NCBI RefSeq assembly: GCF_902859595.1
Contig: NZ_CADIJQ010000008.1
Coordinates: 1-64,000 of the forward strand
Direction of reading: 5' to 3'
Source of the DNA: Achromobacter kerstersii
Lineage (GTDB): Bacteria; Pseudomonadota; Gammaproteobacteria; Burkholderiales; Burkholderiaceae_B
DNA length: 64,000 nt
The notes under the pieces were generated by a model that was not told the DNA's origin, made no database searches, and saw only the letters and a program-made list of their open reading frames with translations. Shown piece after piece: positions 1-9,707 of this stretch (positions are counted from its first letter, which is position 1; every line of letters begins with the position of its first letter). A program made the position numbers and the translations under genes.

Positions 1-96
1 AACACCCGGCGGCTGCACTCTACGCTGGGCTATCTGACGCCGGCTGCCTATGAAGCCAGCCAGCGTCCAAAAAACACCTATCGACGTGTCCACTAA
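1..96 (+). CDS. IS3-family transposase OrfB, C-terminal fragment
   Basis: Frame 1 is open from the first base to TAA at 94-96 and encodes 31 residues. They include the motif HSTLGYLTPAAYE, typical of the extreme C-terminus of IS3-family OrfB (DDE) transposases, just after the integrase core. The catalytic residues lie upstream, outside the window, so it cannot be judged whether the element is intact. It is the only transposase sequence recognised in the window. It lies about 500 bp upstream of nbaC and may have altered the 5' side of that operon. Confidence 0.75.
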   Translation, partial: NTRRLHSTLGYLTPAAYEASQRPKNTYRRVH

Positions 97-111
97 AACT
101 TGACCACCACA
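1..111 (+). mobile_element. Right end of an IS3-family insertion sequence (partial)
   Basis: The window opens inside an insertion sequence. It holds the last codons of a transposase and, just after the stop codon, a sequence ending ACTTGACCACCACA. That ending has the form of an IS3-family terminal inverted repeat with the usual terminal CA at 110-111. The left end lies outside the window, so name and target duplication cannot be read. The end point is inferred from the CA terminus. Confidence 0.6.
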
Positions 112-214
112 GCCGGCCTGGGGCAAGCCCCGCAAGATCTTCCCCCCCCCCACTGGCGGCAAGAACCCTAAGCACACAACTCTGCCCCGCGACTGTGAAA
201 TTGCCGCTGGCGGA

Positions 215-374
215 GCACTGTGCGTTGGGGGCCTGGGGTGCGCGGGGAGTCGATGCGCCCGAGGGAATCCGTAGGGAGCCGAAGGCGTACGAGGATGACG
301 CAGGGGCAGTCCGGAGCGAAGGCTCCGGACCGCAATCGTTGACCCGCGCACCCCAGGCCCCCAACGCACAGTGC
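215..374. repeat. Long perfect inverted repeat with nested hairpin
   Basis: Positions 215-246 and 343-374 are exact reverse complements (32 of 32 bp), separated by 96 bp. Inside lies a second hairpin at 309-330 with a 9-bp stem (GTCCGGAGC / GCTCCGGAC) and a GAAG loop. Transcribed RNA from either strand would fold into a long stem. There is no T-tract, so it is not an ordinary terminator. It could be a dispersed intergenic repeat family or a structured RNA. Confidence 0.75.
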
Positions 375-484
375 GCCTAAAGAACCAAATCCACCCCCAC
401 GGCACACAACGCCTAAAGAACCCAAATCCAACCCCACCACACAAAACGCCTAAAGCCCCCACTCCAACCCCATCCCACCTCAAG
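373..484. repeat. Three imperfect 36-37-bp tandem repeats
   Basis: The octamer GCCTAAAG recurs at 375, 411 and 448. Each copy is followed by a similar A/C-rich stretch (CAAATCCACCCC-like), giving repeat lengths of 36 and 37 bp that degrade in the third copy. The first copy begins inside the right arm of the inverted repeat. There are no unique spacers, so this is not a CRISPR array. Confidence 0.65.
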
Positions 485-579
485 ACCCCAACCCACTCCC
501 ATCAAGGAAAACCCGCAATAGAAAACCAGAATACCCACCCCGACAATTTCTATTACCCCCAACTCGCCCCGCCCCCTAG

Positions 580-1173
<594 letters not shown>

Positions 1174-1199
1174 CGCCACCACCCAGCGAAGCCGTTCCC

Positions 1200-2201
1200 A
1201 TGATTCAGAAAATCGACATGCATGCCCACTTCTTTCCGCCCATCACGCGGCAGGAAGCGGCGGCGCTTGATCCCGTCAACGCGCCCTGGCTGCGCCCCGA
1301 TGGCGACGGTTCCACCGGCCAGATCATGGCGGGCGACCGGCCGTTCCGCCCCGTTGACGCCACCTTGTGGGACCCGGCGCTGCGCATCGAACAGATGGAC
1401 CGCCACGGCGTCGACCTACAGATCCTGTGCGCCACGCCCATCATGTTCGGCTACACCTACCCCGCGCAGGCCGCGGCTGACTGGGCGGCGCGCATGAATG
1501 ACCTGGCGCTGGAACACTGCGCGCATGCGCCGACGCGCTTGAAAGCGCTGGCGCAAGTGCCGCTGCAAGACCTGGACCTGGCATGCAAGGAAGCCACGCG
1601 TGCGCGCGCAGCAGGGCACCTGGGCGTGCAGATCGGCAACCACGTCGGCCCACGCGATCTCGACGATGACACGCTCGTGCAGTTTCTGATCCACTGCGCC
1701 CACGACAACATCCCCGTGCTCGTCCATCCGTGGGACATGATGACCGACGGCCGCATGAAGAAATGGATGCTGCCGTGGCTGGTCGCCATGCCCGCCGAAA
1801 CGCAGCTGGGCATTCTGTCGTTGATTCTGTCCGGCGCGTTTGAACGCATTCCCCGCAGCCTGAAGCTGTGCTTCGCGCATGGCGGCGGCAGCTTCGCGTT
1901 CCTGCTGGGCCGCGTCGACAACGCCTGGCGGCATCGCGACATCGTCCGTGAAGATTGCCCGCAACTGCCCTCGTCCTACACCGACCGCTTCTACACCGAC
2001 AGCGCCGTCTTCGACCCGCACGCGCTCCGCCTCTTGATCGACGTCATGGGCGAAGACCGCGTGCTGCTCGGCTCCGACTACCCCTACCCGCTAGGCGAGC
2101 AGGAAGTCGGCCGCCTGGTCACGCATGCCGAGCTGGTGCCGGGCGTGCAGCAGAAGATTCTGTTCCGCAACACGATGACGTTCTTCGGCCTGAACGCGTA
2201 A
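1200..2201 (+). CDS. nbaD: 2-amino-3-carboxymuconate-6-semialdehyde decarboxylase (ACMSD)
   Basis: Zinc-dependent decarboxylase of the amidohydrolase superfamily, 333 residues. It removes the carboxyl group from the NbaC product, directing it to 2-aminomuconate semialdehyde and away from quinolinate/NAD. Metal ligands are visible: His8 and His10 (MHAH), His176 (LVHPWDM), His227 (FAHGGG) and Asp293 (GSDYP). These match the His-X-His/His/His/Asp set known for ACMSD. It starts 26 bp after nbaC and is presumably co-transcribed. Its ribosome site is weak. No later pathway genes (aminomuconate dehydrogenase or deaminase) are present downstream. Confidence 0.93.
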   Translation: MIQKIDMHAHFFPPITRQEAAALDPVNAPWLRPDGDGSTGQIMAGDRPFRPVDATLWDPALRIEQMDRHGVDLQILCATPIMFGYTYPAQAAADWAARMNDLALEHCAHAPTRLKALAQVPLQDLDLACKEATRARAAGHLGVQIGNHVGPRDLDDDTLVQFLIHCAHDNIPVLVHPWDMMTDGRMKKWMLPWLVAMPAETQLGILSLILSGAFERIPRSLKLCFAHGGGSFAFLLGRVDNAWRHRDIVREDCPQLPSSYTDRFYTDSAVFDPHALRLLIDVMGEDRVLLGSDYPYPLGEQEVGRLVTHAELVPGVQQKILFRNTMTFFGLNA

Positions 2202-2293
2202 CACGTCACGCACGACGGCGCAGCACAGCACAACGCAACGCAACGCAGCACCACACCACGACCGTGACACACGGCAACTCAAGGGAAACCATC

Positions 2294-3469
2294 ATGACAC
2301 GCACCTCCATGCTGACCGCCGCCGCGGTTGTGGGCTTGACGCTATCGGCCACTGCCTTGGCCGATGTGAAGATCGGCCTGTTGACGACCTTGACCGGCCC
2401 CGGCTCCGTGCTCGGCCAGGACCAGCTGGATGGCTTCATGCTGGCCGTGGACCAAGGCGGCGGCAAGCTGGGCGGCGTGCCGGTGCAGGTCATCAAGGAA
2501 GACGATCAGTTCAAACCCGAAGTGGGCGTGCAGGCCGCGCGCAAGCTGGTGCAAAGCGACAAAGTGCCGATCATCACCGGCGTGGTGTATTCCAACGTAA
2601 TGCTTGCCGTGGTGCGCCCGGTCACCAGCGCTGGCGTGTTCCTGGTGGGCTCGAACGCCGGCCCCACCAATCTGGCCGGCAAAGACTGTTCGCCGTATTT
2701 CTTCTCAACGTCGTGGAACAACACGCAGCGCCACGAAGGCAGCGGTGAAATGGCCAACCAGATGGGCTTCAAGAAAGTCTATCTGCTGGCGCCCAACTAC
2801 CAGGCCGGCAAAGACGCCATGGCCGGCTTCAAGCGCTTCTACAAAGGCGACATCGCCAACGAAGTGTTCACGCAGGTCAACCAGCCCGACTACTCGGTGG
2901 AACTGGCCGCGCTGGCCGACGCCAAACCCGACGCCGCCTACGTTTTCTTTCCCGGCGGCATGGGCGTGAACTTCATCAAGCAGTATCGCCAGGCCGGGCT
3001 CTTTGGCAAGATTCCGCTGCTGTCGGTGGACACCATCGACGGCGCCACGCTGCCCGCCCTGCAAAAAGATGCGCTGGGCGCCGTCACCAACGTGCCCTAC
3101 TCGCCTGACCTGGACAACGCCGCCAACAAGGCGTTTGCCGCAGCGTTCCGCCAGAAATACGGCCGCGAGCCGTCCAGCTACGCCGCGCAATCGTTCGATG
3201 CCGCGCAGCTGATCGGCTCGGCGCTGAAGAAAACCGGCGGCAAGACCGACGACAAAGACGCCTTGCGCAAAGCGATGGAAGCCGCTGACTTCCCCTCGGT
3301 GCGCGGCGAATTCCGCTATCAGCCCAATCACTTCCCGGTGGCCGGCTTCTTCCGCGCCGACGTCGAAGCGGGCGCGGATGGCAAGGTGGCGTTCGTGAAC
3401 AAAGGCCCGATCTTTCCGGACCTGGCCAAGGTCTCGGACCAGTACGCCGCCCAGTGCGTCATGAAGTAA
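2294..3469 (+). CDS. ABC transporter substrate-binding protein (Leu/Ile/Val-binding family)
   Basis: Periplasmic binding protein of 391 residues with a signal peptide of about 22 residues (hydrophobic core AAAVVGLTLSATALA, then mature ADVKIGLLTTLTGP). That opening is typical of the Leu/Ile/Val-binding (type I periplasmic fold) family. The ATG at 2294 follows AGGGAAA. A longer open frame exists upstream but overlaps nbaD in another frame and is rejected. It is the first of five transporter genes in the order binding protein, permease, permease, ATPase, ATPase. Members of this family also carry aromatic acids and amides. Its position behind nbaC-nbaD suggests an aromatic or kynurenine-pathway compound as substrate (inference). 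Confidence 0.9.
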   Translation: MTRTSMLTAAAVVGLTLSATALADVKIGLLTTLTGPGSVLGQDQLDGFMLAVDQGGGKLGGVPVQVIKEDDQFKPEVGVQAARKLVQSDKVPIITGVVYSNVMLAVVRPVTSAGVFLVGSNAGPTNLAGKDCSPYFFSTSWNNTQRHEGSGEMANQMGFKKVYLLAPNYQAGKDAMAGFKRFYKGDIANEVFTQVNQPDYSVELAALADAKPDAAYVFFPGGMGVNFIKQYRQAGLFGKIPLLSVDTIDGATLPALQKDALGAVTNVPYSPDLDNAANKAFAAAFRQKYGREPSSYAAQSFDAAQLIGSALKKTGGKTDDKDALRKAMEAADFPSVRGEFRYQPNHFPVAGFFRADVEAGADGKVAFVNKGPIFPDLAKVSDQYAAQCVMK

Positions 3470-3474
3470 TTGCC

Positions 3475-4395
3475 ATGTCGATGACGCTGCTGCTGGTGCA
3501 GACCTTGAACGGCCTGCAACTTGGCATTCTGCTTTTCCTGCTGGCGGCCGGCCTGACGCTGGTGTTCGGCATCATGAACTTCATTAACCTGGCGCACGGT
3601 TCGCTCTACATGATGGGCGCATTCATCGCGGCCACCGTGTTCCGTCACACCGGCTCATTCCTGCTGGCTGCCGCCGCCGTCATCGCGGGCATGGCGGCGC
3701 TTGGGCTGCTGCTGGACCGCATCGCGCTGGCGCGCCTGTATCCGCGCGAACACCTGGACCAGGTGCTGGCCACCTTCGGCTTGATCCTGTTCTTCAATGA
3801 GCTCACGCGCATCATCTGGGGGCCGGCGCCCATCAGCATGGGCCTGCCGTCGTGGTTGTCGGGCACCATCGACATCCTGGGCGTCACGTATCCGCTGTAC
3901 CGCTTCCTGATCATCGTGGTGGGCTTGCTGGTGGCGGCCGGCTGCTATGTGCTGATCCACCGCACACGGCTGGGCATGCTGATTCGCGCCGGGTCCACCG
4001 ACCGCATGATGGTGGGCGCGCTGGGCGTGAACATCGCGCGGCTGAACACCTTGCTGTTCGTGCTGGGCGCGGTGCTGGCGGGTTTGGCGGGGCTGATGGC
4101 AGGACCCATCCTGTCGGCCCAGACGGGCATGGGCGAACCCATTTTGATCCTGACCTTGGTGGTGATCGTCATCGGCGGCATCGGCTCGGTGCGCGGCGCG
4201 TTTCTGGCCGCGCTGATGGTGGGGCTGATCGACACGCTGGGCCGCGCATTGCTGCCGACCTTGCTGCGCGCCGCCTTGCCGCCCGCCGCCGCCAACGCGG
4301 CAGGCCCGGCCATTGCGTCGATGCTGATCTACGTGGTGATGGCGCTGGTGCTGGCCATGCGGCCGCAAGGCCTGTTTCCCGTCAAGCACGGATAA
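3475..4395 (+). CDS. Branched-chain amino acid-type ABC transporter permease (LivH-like)
   Basis: Inner-membrane permease of about 306 residues with roughly eight hydrophobic segments. It carries the LivH signature beginning GLQLGILLFLLAAGLTLVFGIMNFINLAHGS near residues 10-40, written here only by region. Start chosen at the ATG of MSMTLLL, 5 bp after the preceding stop. An in-frame upstream extension would overlap the binding-protein gene. It pairs with the LivM-like permease immediately downstream. Confidence 0.9.
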   Translation: MSMTLLLVQTLNGLQLGILLFLLAAGLTLVFGIMNFINLAHGSLYMMGAFIAATVFRHTGSFLLAAAAVIAGMAALGLLLDRIALARLYPREHLDQVLATFGLILFFNELTRIIWGPAPISMGLPSWLSGTIDILGVTYPLYRFLIIVVGLLVAAGCYVLIHRTRLGMLIRAGSTDRMMVGALGVNIARLNTLLFVLGAVLAGLAGLMAGPILSAQTGMGEPILILTLVVIVIGGIGSVRGAFLAALMVGLIDTLGRALLPTLLRAALPPAAANAAGPAIASMLIYVVMALVLAMRPQGLFPVKHG

Positions 4396-4405
4396 GGAGA
4401 ACACC

Positions 4406-5389
4406 ATGCTTCAGTTCTCTCCGCGCACCCTCGTCGCCACCGCCCTGTTGCTGTTGCTGGCGCTGGTGCCCGCCTACGCGCAATGGCAGGGCGAACCTTT
4501 TCTGCTGGCGCTATTCGGCCGCGTGCTGGTCTACGGCGTGGCGGCGCTGGCGTTGAATCTGCTGCTGGGGTTTGGCGGCATGGTCAGCTTTGGCCACGCG
4601 TTGAACCTGGGGCTGGGCGCGTATTCCGTCGGCGTGATGTCGCACTACGGCATTGAAAGCGGCTGGCTGCATCTGGCGGGCGCGCTGGGCGCGTGCGCCG
4701 TCGTTGGGCTTGTCAGCGGCTACGTGGTGATGCGCACGTCTGGCATTGCCTTCATCATGATCACGCTGGCGTTTGCGCAGATGTTTTATTTTCTGGCGAC
4801 GGGGCTGGATGGCTTTGGCGGCGACGACGGCATGTCACTGTTCGCCGGCAGCGACTTCGGCCTCTTCCGCCTGGATACGCCGCTTGCGCTGTACTACGCG
4901 GCATTTGGCGTCATGCTGGCCGTGCTGTGGCTGATGCACCGCCTGATCCACGCGCCATTCGGCATGGCGTTGCGCGGCTGCCAGGCCAATGAACGGCGCA
5001 TGCGCGCACTGGGCTTTCCCACCTTGCGCTACCGGCTGGCGGCCTACGTGATATCAGCCATGATCTGCGGCGTGGCCGGCGTGCTGCTGGCGAACCTGAC
5101 GATGTACGTGTCGCCATCCTATCTGGCGTGGACGACGTCCGGCGAACTGATTGTGATGGTGGTGCTGGGCGGCATCGGCACGCTGTTCGGGCCGGTCGTC
5201 GGCGCGCTGACGTTCCTGCTGCTGGAAGAAGGCCTGAAGCTCTTGACCGGCCACTGGATGCTGATCATGGGCCTGCTGATCGTGGGCGTGGTGCTGGTAT
5301 CGCGCCGGGGCGTGTACGGAAACTTGCGCGACACGCCGTGGCGCAAGCGCGCCGCGCCACTGCGCACGCCATCAGGAGAAACGCGATGA
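4406..5389 (+). CDS. Branched-chain amino acid-type ABC transporter permease (LivM-like)
   Basis: Second permease subunit, 327 residues, many hydrophobic helices. The LivM-family region GFGGMVSFGHALNLGLGAY lies near residue 55. It is preceded by a strong ribosome site (AAGGAGA). It ends in an ATGA overlap with the ATPase gene that follows, which indicates translational coupling. Cells of this transporter class need both permeases and both ATPases, and all four are present here. Confidence 0.9.
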   Translation: MLQFSPRTLVATALLLLLALVPAYAQWQGEPFLLALFGRVLVYGVAALALNLLLGFGGMVSFGHALNLGLGAYSVGVMSHYGIESGWLHLAGALGACAVVGLVSGYVVMRTSGIAFIMITLAFAQMFYFLATGLDGFGGDDGMSLFAGSDFGLFRLDTPLALYYAAFGVMLAVLWLMHRLIHAPFGMALRGCQANERRMRALGFPTLRYRLAAYVISAMICGVAGVLLANLTMYVSPSYLAWTTSGELIVMVVLGGIGTLFGPVVGALTFLLLEEGLKLLTGHWMLIMGLLIVGVVLVSRRGVYGNLRDTPWRKRAAPLRTPSGETR

Positions 5390-6213
5390 GCGCCGCGCTG
5401 CAAGTCGACAATCTGGTCAAGCGCTATGGCGGCCTGACCGTCACCGACAAGCTGTCTTTGAATGTACTGCCGGGTGAACTGCATGCCGTGATCGGGCCAA
5501 ACGGCGCGGGCAAGACCACGCTGATCGGCCAGCTCAGCGGGGAACTACGGCCCGACGCCGGACGCGTGCTGCTCAACGGCCGCGACATCACACGCATGCC
5601 GGTGGAAAAGCGCGTGCGCCACGGCCTGGCGCGTTCGTATCAGATCACCTCGGTCTTCAAGCCCTTCACCGCGCTGGAAAACGTGGTGATGGCGGTGCAG
5701 GCGCGGCGCGGCCACAGCTTTCGGTTCTGGACGCCCGTGCTGTCCACCGCGGCGCTGACCGAACCCGCCCACGATGCGCTGGCGCTTGCTGGCTTATCCG
5801 CCCGCGCCCACACCCCTGCGGGCGAGCTTGCACATGGTGAGTTGCGGCAACTGGAGCTGGCCATGGTGCTGGCCTGCCAACCGTCGCTGCTGTTGCTGGA
5901 CGAACCGATGGCGGGCATGAGCCAGCACGAATCCGAAGCCATGACCCGCCTGCTGCTGCAACTGCGCGGGCACTACACGATTCTGCTGGTCGAACACGAT
6001 ATGCAAGCCGTCTTCGCGCTGTCTGATCGCATCACCGTGCTGGTCTACGGCAGCGCGCTGGCGTGCGGCACGGCGGACGAGATTCGCAACAACGCACAGG
6101 TGCGCGAATGCTATCTGGGCAGTGAACGGGGAAGCGGCGGAGCCAGAGCCAGCGCCAGAGCTAGAGTCAACGCCAATGCCAAAGCAACACACCCGCAGGA
6201 GACCGCCGCATGA
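5386..6213 (+). CDS. ABC transporter ATP-binding protein (LivG-like)
   Basis: Cytosolic ATPase subunit, 275 residues. Walker A is GPNGAGKTT near residue 39 and Walker B is LLLLDEP near residue 165. The signature region LAHGELRQLELAM is a LivG-type variant of LSGGQ. The start at 5386 overlaps the preceding stop by ATGA and follows AGGAG. The last 30 residues are an Ala/Arg/Asn-rich tail not expected in the family. It ends in an ATGA overlap with the second ATPase. Confidence 0.92.
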   Translation: MSAALQVDNLVKRYGGLTVTDKLSLNVLPGELHAVIGPNGAGKTTLIGQLSGELRPDAGRVLLNGRDITRMPVEKRVRHGLARSYQITSVFKPFTALENVVMAVQARRGHSFRFWTPVLSTAALTEPAHDALALAGLSARAHTPAGELAHGELRQLELAMVLACQPSLLLLDEPMAGMSQHESEAMTRLLLQLRGHYTILLVEHDMQAVFALSDRITVLVYGSALACGTADEIRNNAQVRECYLGSERGSGGARASARARVNANAKATHPQETAA

Positions 6214-6920
6214 GCGCGCTGCTATCGCTACGCGGCGTGACCGCACACTATGGCGCCAGCCAGGCGCTGTTCGGCATCGACCTGGATATCGGCCCCGGCG
6301 AGTTCGTGACTTTGCTGGGGCGCAACGGCATGGGCAAGTCCACCACCGTGAAAGCGGTGATGGGGCTGACCCGCGCCACCCAAGGCACCATCACCTTCGA
6401 CGGGCGCGACATCAGCCGGCTGCCCGCCTATAAGGTCGCGCAATGCGGCATTGGCCTGGTGCCCGAAGGCCGGCATATTTTTCCCAACTTGTCGGTGCGC
6501 GAAAACCTGATCGCCACCGCCCACAACCGCCAAGGCGCCGCGCAACCGTGGACGCTGGAACGCGTCTACGCGTTGTTTCCGCGCTTGTCGGAACGTGCGC
6601 GGCACTTGGGCAGCCACCTGTCGGGCGGCGAACAGCAGATGCTGGCCATCGGGCGGGCGCTGTTGACCAACCCCCGGCTGCTGATTCTGGACGAAGCCAC
6701 CGAAGGCCTGGCCCCCGTCGTGCGCGAAGAAATCTGGAACGCGCTGGACACCTTGAAGCAGACCGGGCTGGCGGTGCTGTGCATCGACAAAAACCTGGAA
6801 CCGCTGCTGGCCACGGCCGACCATCACGCCATCGTGGAAAAGGGCCGCGTGGCATGGACCGGATCGTCGCAGGCGTTTTTGGATGACGAGCCCCGGCTGC
6901 TGCAATACCTGGGTGTTTAA
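6210..6920 (+). CDS. ABC transporter ATP-binding protein (LivF-like)
   Basis: Second ATPase subunit, 236 residues, the usual LivF length. Walker A is GRNGMGKST near residue 35, the signature is LSGGEQQMLAIGRAL near residue 137, and Walker B is LLILDEATEGLAP. It is the last gene of the nbaC-nbaD-transporter run. The next gene is convergent, 65 bp away. No clear terminator hairpin with a T-run was seen in that gap. Confidence 0.92.
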   Translation: MSALLSLRGVTAHYGASQALFGIDLDIGPGEFVTLLGRNGMGKSTTVKAVMGLTRATQGTITFDGRDISRLPAYKVAQCGIGLVPEGRHIFPNLSVRENLIATAHNRQGAAQPWTLERVYALFPRLSERARHLGSHLSGGEQQMLAIGRALLTNPRLLILDEATEGLAPVVREEIWNALDTLKQTGLAVLCIDKNLEPLLATADHHAIVEKGRVAWTGSSQAFLDDEPRLLQYLGV

Positions 6921-6985
6921 CCGGGGCGCTCGTCTTACGACAATGCCTGGAGTGGCATCGGCCGCCGCAGCATCGGCTGCCGCAG

Positions 6986-8038
6986 CTACGGCCTTCGCAC
7001 CGGCGGCGCCACGCCCAGCCGCTGGCTCCACGCCTGTATCTCGTCCCATAGCGCAGGCGGCACGGGGATGCCGTCGCGTTGGCGTACACGCTGCGCCACG
7101 GCTTCCGGGTCGCCCGGCAGGCGTGGCGCGCCCGGTGCTTGCGACAACTCCATCGCCATCGCCGCGACCACACCCGCCAACGCCGCACCGCCAGCAAAGC
7201 GCGCCGGGTCGATCACGATGAAGAACGCGCCAAGCTCGCGCGGCCGCTCCAACTCGGCGTACATCGGCGAAATATGCGGGCCGAACGGATTGCCGTTCAG
7301 CGGCCCGCACAGCAGCTCGATCATCATCGCCAGCCCGTAGCCCTTGTAGCCGTATTCCTCGCCGCCCAAGGGCCGCAATGCGCGTACCTGTTCCGCATCG
7401 GTGCAATCCTGGCCCTGCGCATCCAGCGCCACGCCGGGCGGCAAGGCCACGCCGTCACGCCGCGCGTTCATGACGCGGTTCCACGGAATGGCGGTGGTGG
7501 CCATGTCCAGGCACAACGGCTCGGCGCCCGCGCGCGGGAACGCCAGCGAAATGGGGTTGGTGCCGAAGAACGCCTGATGGCCGCCGAAAGGCGCGGCGAT
7601 GGAATCCGAATGCGTGAAGGCGATGCCAATCAAGCCCTGGCGCGCCGCCGCGCGGCTATACAGACCCACCGCGCCGCAGTGCGACGAATCGCTGACGCCG
7701 ACGGCCGCGATGCCCGCCTCGCGCGCAAGTTCGATGGCAAGCGCATTGGCGCGGTGCGCCACCACAATGCCCTGCCCCTGTCCGCCATGCAGCTGCGCGG
7801 TGCCGGGGCCGGTACGTTCAATACGTATGTCCGGCTGCGCCAGGATGGAGCCCTGCGCGACACGGTTCAGGTAATGCGGCAGCCGCGCGATGCCATGGGA
7901 ATCAATGCCCCACAGGCTGGTTTGCGCCAGGCTGGCCGTGAGGCAGCGCGCATCATCGTCGGTAAAGCCCTGCACGCGCAGGCAATCGTTGCCCCAGCGT
8001 TCCCATTCAACGGCGTCCACTCGGCTTTCCGCATGCAT
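6986..8038 (-). CDS. Malate/L-lactate dehydrogenase (Ldh2) family oxidoreductase
   Basis: NAD(P)-dependent oxidoreductase of the Ldh2/YlbC family, 350 residues, which reduces or oxidises 2-keto/2-hydroxy acids. Family marks are the early DSHGIARLPHY motif near residue 47 and the mid-protein stretch FGGHQAFFGTNPISLAFP. It is the last gene of the minus-strand sugar-acid block, 10 bp after the mannitol-dehydrogenase-family gene. The true substrate is unknown. In this context it may act on a hydroxy- or keto-sugar acid or on lactate/glycerate released by the pathway (inference). Confidence 0.88.
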   Translation of the reverse strand: MHAESRVDAVEWERWGNDCLRVQGFTDDDARCLTASLAQTSLWGIDSHGIARLPHYLNRVAQGSILAQPDIRIERTGPGTAQLHGGQGQGIVVAHRANALAIELAREAGIAAVGVSDSSHCGAVGLYSRAAARQGLIGIAFTHSDSIAAPFGGHQAFFGTNPISLAFPRAGAEPLCLDMATTAIPWNRVMNARRDGVALPPGVALDAQGQDCTDAEQVRALRPLGGEEYGYKGYGLAMMIELLCGPLNGNPFGPHISPMYAELERPRELGAFFIVIDPARFAGGAALAGVVAAMAMELSQAPGAPRLPGDPEAVAQRVRQRDGIPVPPALWDEIQAWSQRLGVAPPVRRP

Positions 8039-8048
8039 GCAGCGCTCC

Positions 8049-9569
8049 TTAAGTTGCGGCCTCCACGGCGTGCATCACGCCATGCTCGCGCAGGGTTTCC
8101 AGATGGGTCGCCAGCGCCTCGACGAATTCGGGCGATTTGCCCAACTCGCCGAACACCGGTTTAAAGCTCGCCAGCACCATCGCCCGGCGGTGCGCGGAAG
8201 CCGACGGCGCCGATGCCCGCGCCGCCACATCGGCGCGCGACATCAGCTTGGCCAGACGCGCCGCCAGCGGGTCTTGAATGACGTAGCGCCCGCCCTGCTC
8301 ATCGACGCCGCGCAGATAGTGCAGCCACGCCGCCACCGCAAGCGTCAGGCGCTGGATGTCGTCGCCCGTGCGCAGCCGGTCGCGGATCGTGTCCAGCAGC
8401 CGTTGCGGCAATTTCTGCGATCCGTCCATGGCGACCTGCGGCGTCGGGTGCCGCAGCGCCGCGTTGGCGATGCGCGCCAAAAAGCGGCGGCGATATTCCT
8501 CCAGCCCGCTGTCCGGAATGCCCTTCAACGTGGGCGCAATTTCCAGCCGCATCATCGCGTCGACAAAGTCGCGCAGCGCCGGGGTCTGGACCGACTGGCT
8601 GATCGTCTCGTGCCCCAGCAGCGCGCCCAGATAGGCGAAGGTGGAGTGCGGGCCGTTCACCATGCGCAGCTTCAGGCGTTCGTATGGCGCGGCGTTACGC
8701 ACGAAGGTCGCGCCGCCTTGGGTCTCCCAGGCGGGCCGGCCGGCGGCGAATTTGTCTTCGATCACCCAGTTCAGATAGGGCTCGCCCACCACGGGCCAGG
8801 CGTCTTCCACGCCCAGACGCCCGGTGATGCGCTGACGGTCTTCGTCATCGGTGCCAGGCACGATGCGGTCGACCATGGAATTCGGAAACGTACAGTGCGT
8901 GTCGATCCACGCCGTCAACGCCACGTCTACACGCAGCGCAAAGGCCAGCACCAGGCTGCGCAGCATGTCGCCGTTGCCACGCAGGTTGTCGCACGACATC
9001 AAGGTGACCGGCGGCAGGCCGCGCTCGCGGCGCAGCGCCAGCCCGTAGACCAGGATGCCGATCGTGCTGCGCGGACGATGCGGGTTTTCCAGGTCGTGAA
9101 GAATGTCCGGATCGTCCCAGCGCAGGTAGCCGGTGGCGGGTTCGTGGCTGTAGCCCTTCTCCGTCACGGTCAGGCTCACGATGCGCGTTTGCGGATACGC
9201 AATGCGTTCTAAAACGGCGTTGGGGTCTTCTTCGGCCACCATCACGCGCAGCACCGAGCCCACCACACGCAGCTGTTCGCGCGTGTTGCCGTCGGGGCCG
9301 CCGTCGCGTAGCGCCAGCGTGTACAGGCCGTCTTGCGGCGTCAACGCGTCACGCGTGGCGGCGCTGCGCAGCGACACGCCCAGAATGCCCCAACTTAAAT
9401 CGCCACTGGCCTGCATCGCCAGATCCGTCAACACCGCCTGATGCGCGCGGTGAAAGGCGCCTAGCCCCAGATGCACGATGCCGGGCGTCAGGCGGCTGCG
9501 GTCATAAAGGGGTTTTTCCACGTCTGCGGGCAGGCGCGGCAACGACTCCGTATTCAAACGTTCAAGCAT
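8049..9569 (-). CDS. Mannitol dehydrogenase family protein (fructuronate reductase-like)
   Basis: Polyol/uronate dehydrogenase of the long-chain mannitol dehydrogenase family, 506 residues from the chosen ATG. The N-terminal region GIVHLGLGAFHRAHQ is the family's dinucleotide-binding segment. The stretch KLRMVNGPHS holds the conserved Lys, Asn and His catalytic residues. Relatives include mannitol 2-dehydrogenase, UxuB (fructuronate reductase) and UxaB-like enzymes. The UxaA-type dehydratase next door favours a uronate or aldonate substrate. An ATG ten codons earlier (9599) is possible; neither has a strong ribosome site. Confidence 0.85.
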   Translation of the reverse strand: MLERLNTESLPRLPADVEKPLYDRSRLTPGIVHLGLGAFHRAHQAVLTDLAMQASGDLSWGILGVSLRSAATRDALTPQDGLYTLALRDGGPDGNTREQLRVVGSVLRVMVAEEDPNAVLERIAYPQTRIVSLTVTEKGYSHEPATGYLRWDDPDILHDLENPHRPRSTIGILVYGLALRRERGLPPVTLMSCDNLRGNGDMLRSLVLAFALRVDVALTAWIDTHCTFPNSMVDRIVPGTDDEDRQRITGRLGVEDAWPVVGEPYLNWVIEDKFAAGRPAWETQGGATFVRNAAPYERLKLRMVNGPHSTFAYLGALLGHETISQSVQTPALRDFVDAMMRLEIAPTLKGIPDSGLEEYRRRFLARIANAALRHPTPQVAMDGSQKLPQRLLDTIRDRLRTGDDIQRLTLAVAAWLHYLRGVDEQGGRYVIQDPLAARLAKLMSRADVAARASAPSASAHRRAMVLASFKPVFGELGKSPEFVEALATHLETLREHGVMHAVEAAT

Positions 9570-9707
9570 GGTTGACCAATGGCGTAAGGCGCCATGCACC
9601 TGTCGGATGACCGGCCAGTCGGCGCGCGATGAGGATATCCGTAGACGCCGTTTTCTTCGACACCGCGACAGTGACCAAATGCAACGGCGGCGCCCACGAT
9701 GCCGCCG

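Noticed and set aside
195..440. Short protein-coding frames in the palindrome region
   Set aside because: Frames on both strands follow from the inverted repeat and have no ribosome sites or family resemblance.
1955..2293. N-terminal extension of the first transporter binding protein
   Set aside because: It overlaps nbaD in another frame and would bury the signal peptide; the ATG at 2294 has a ribosome site.
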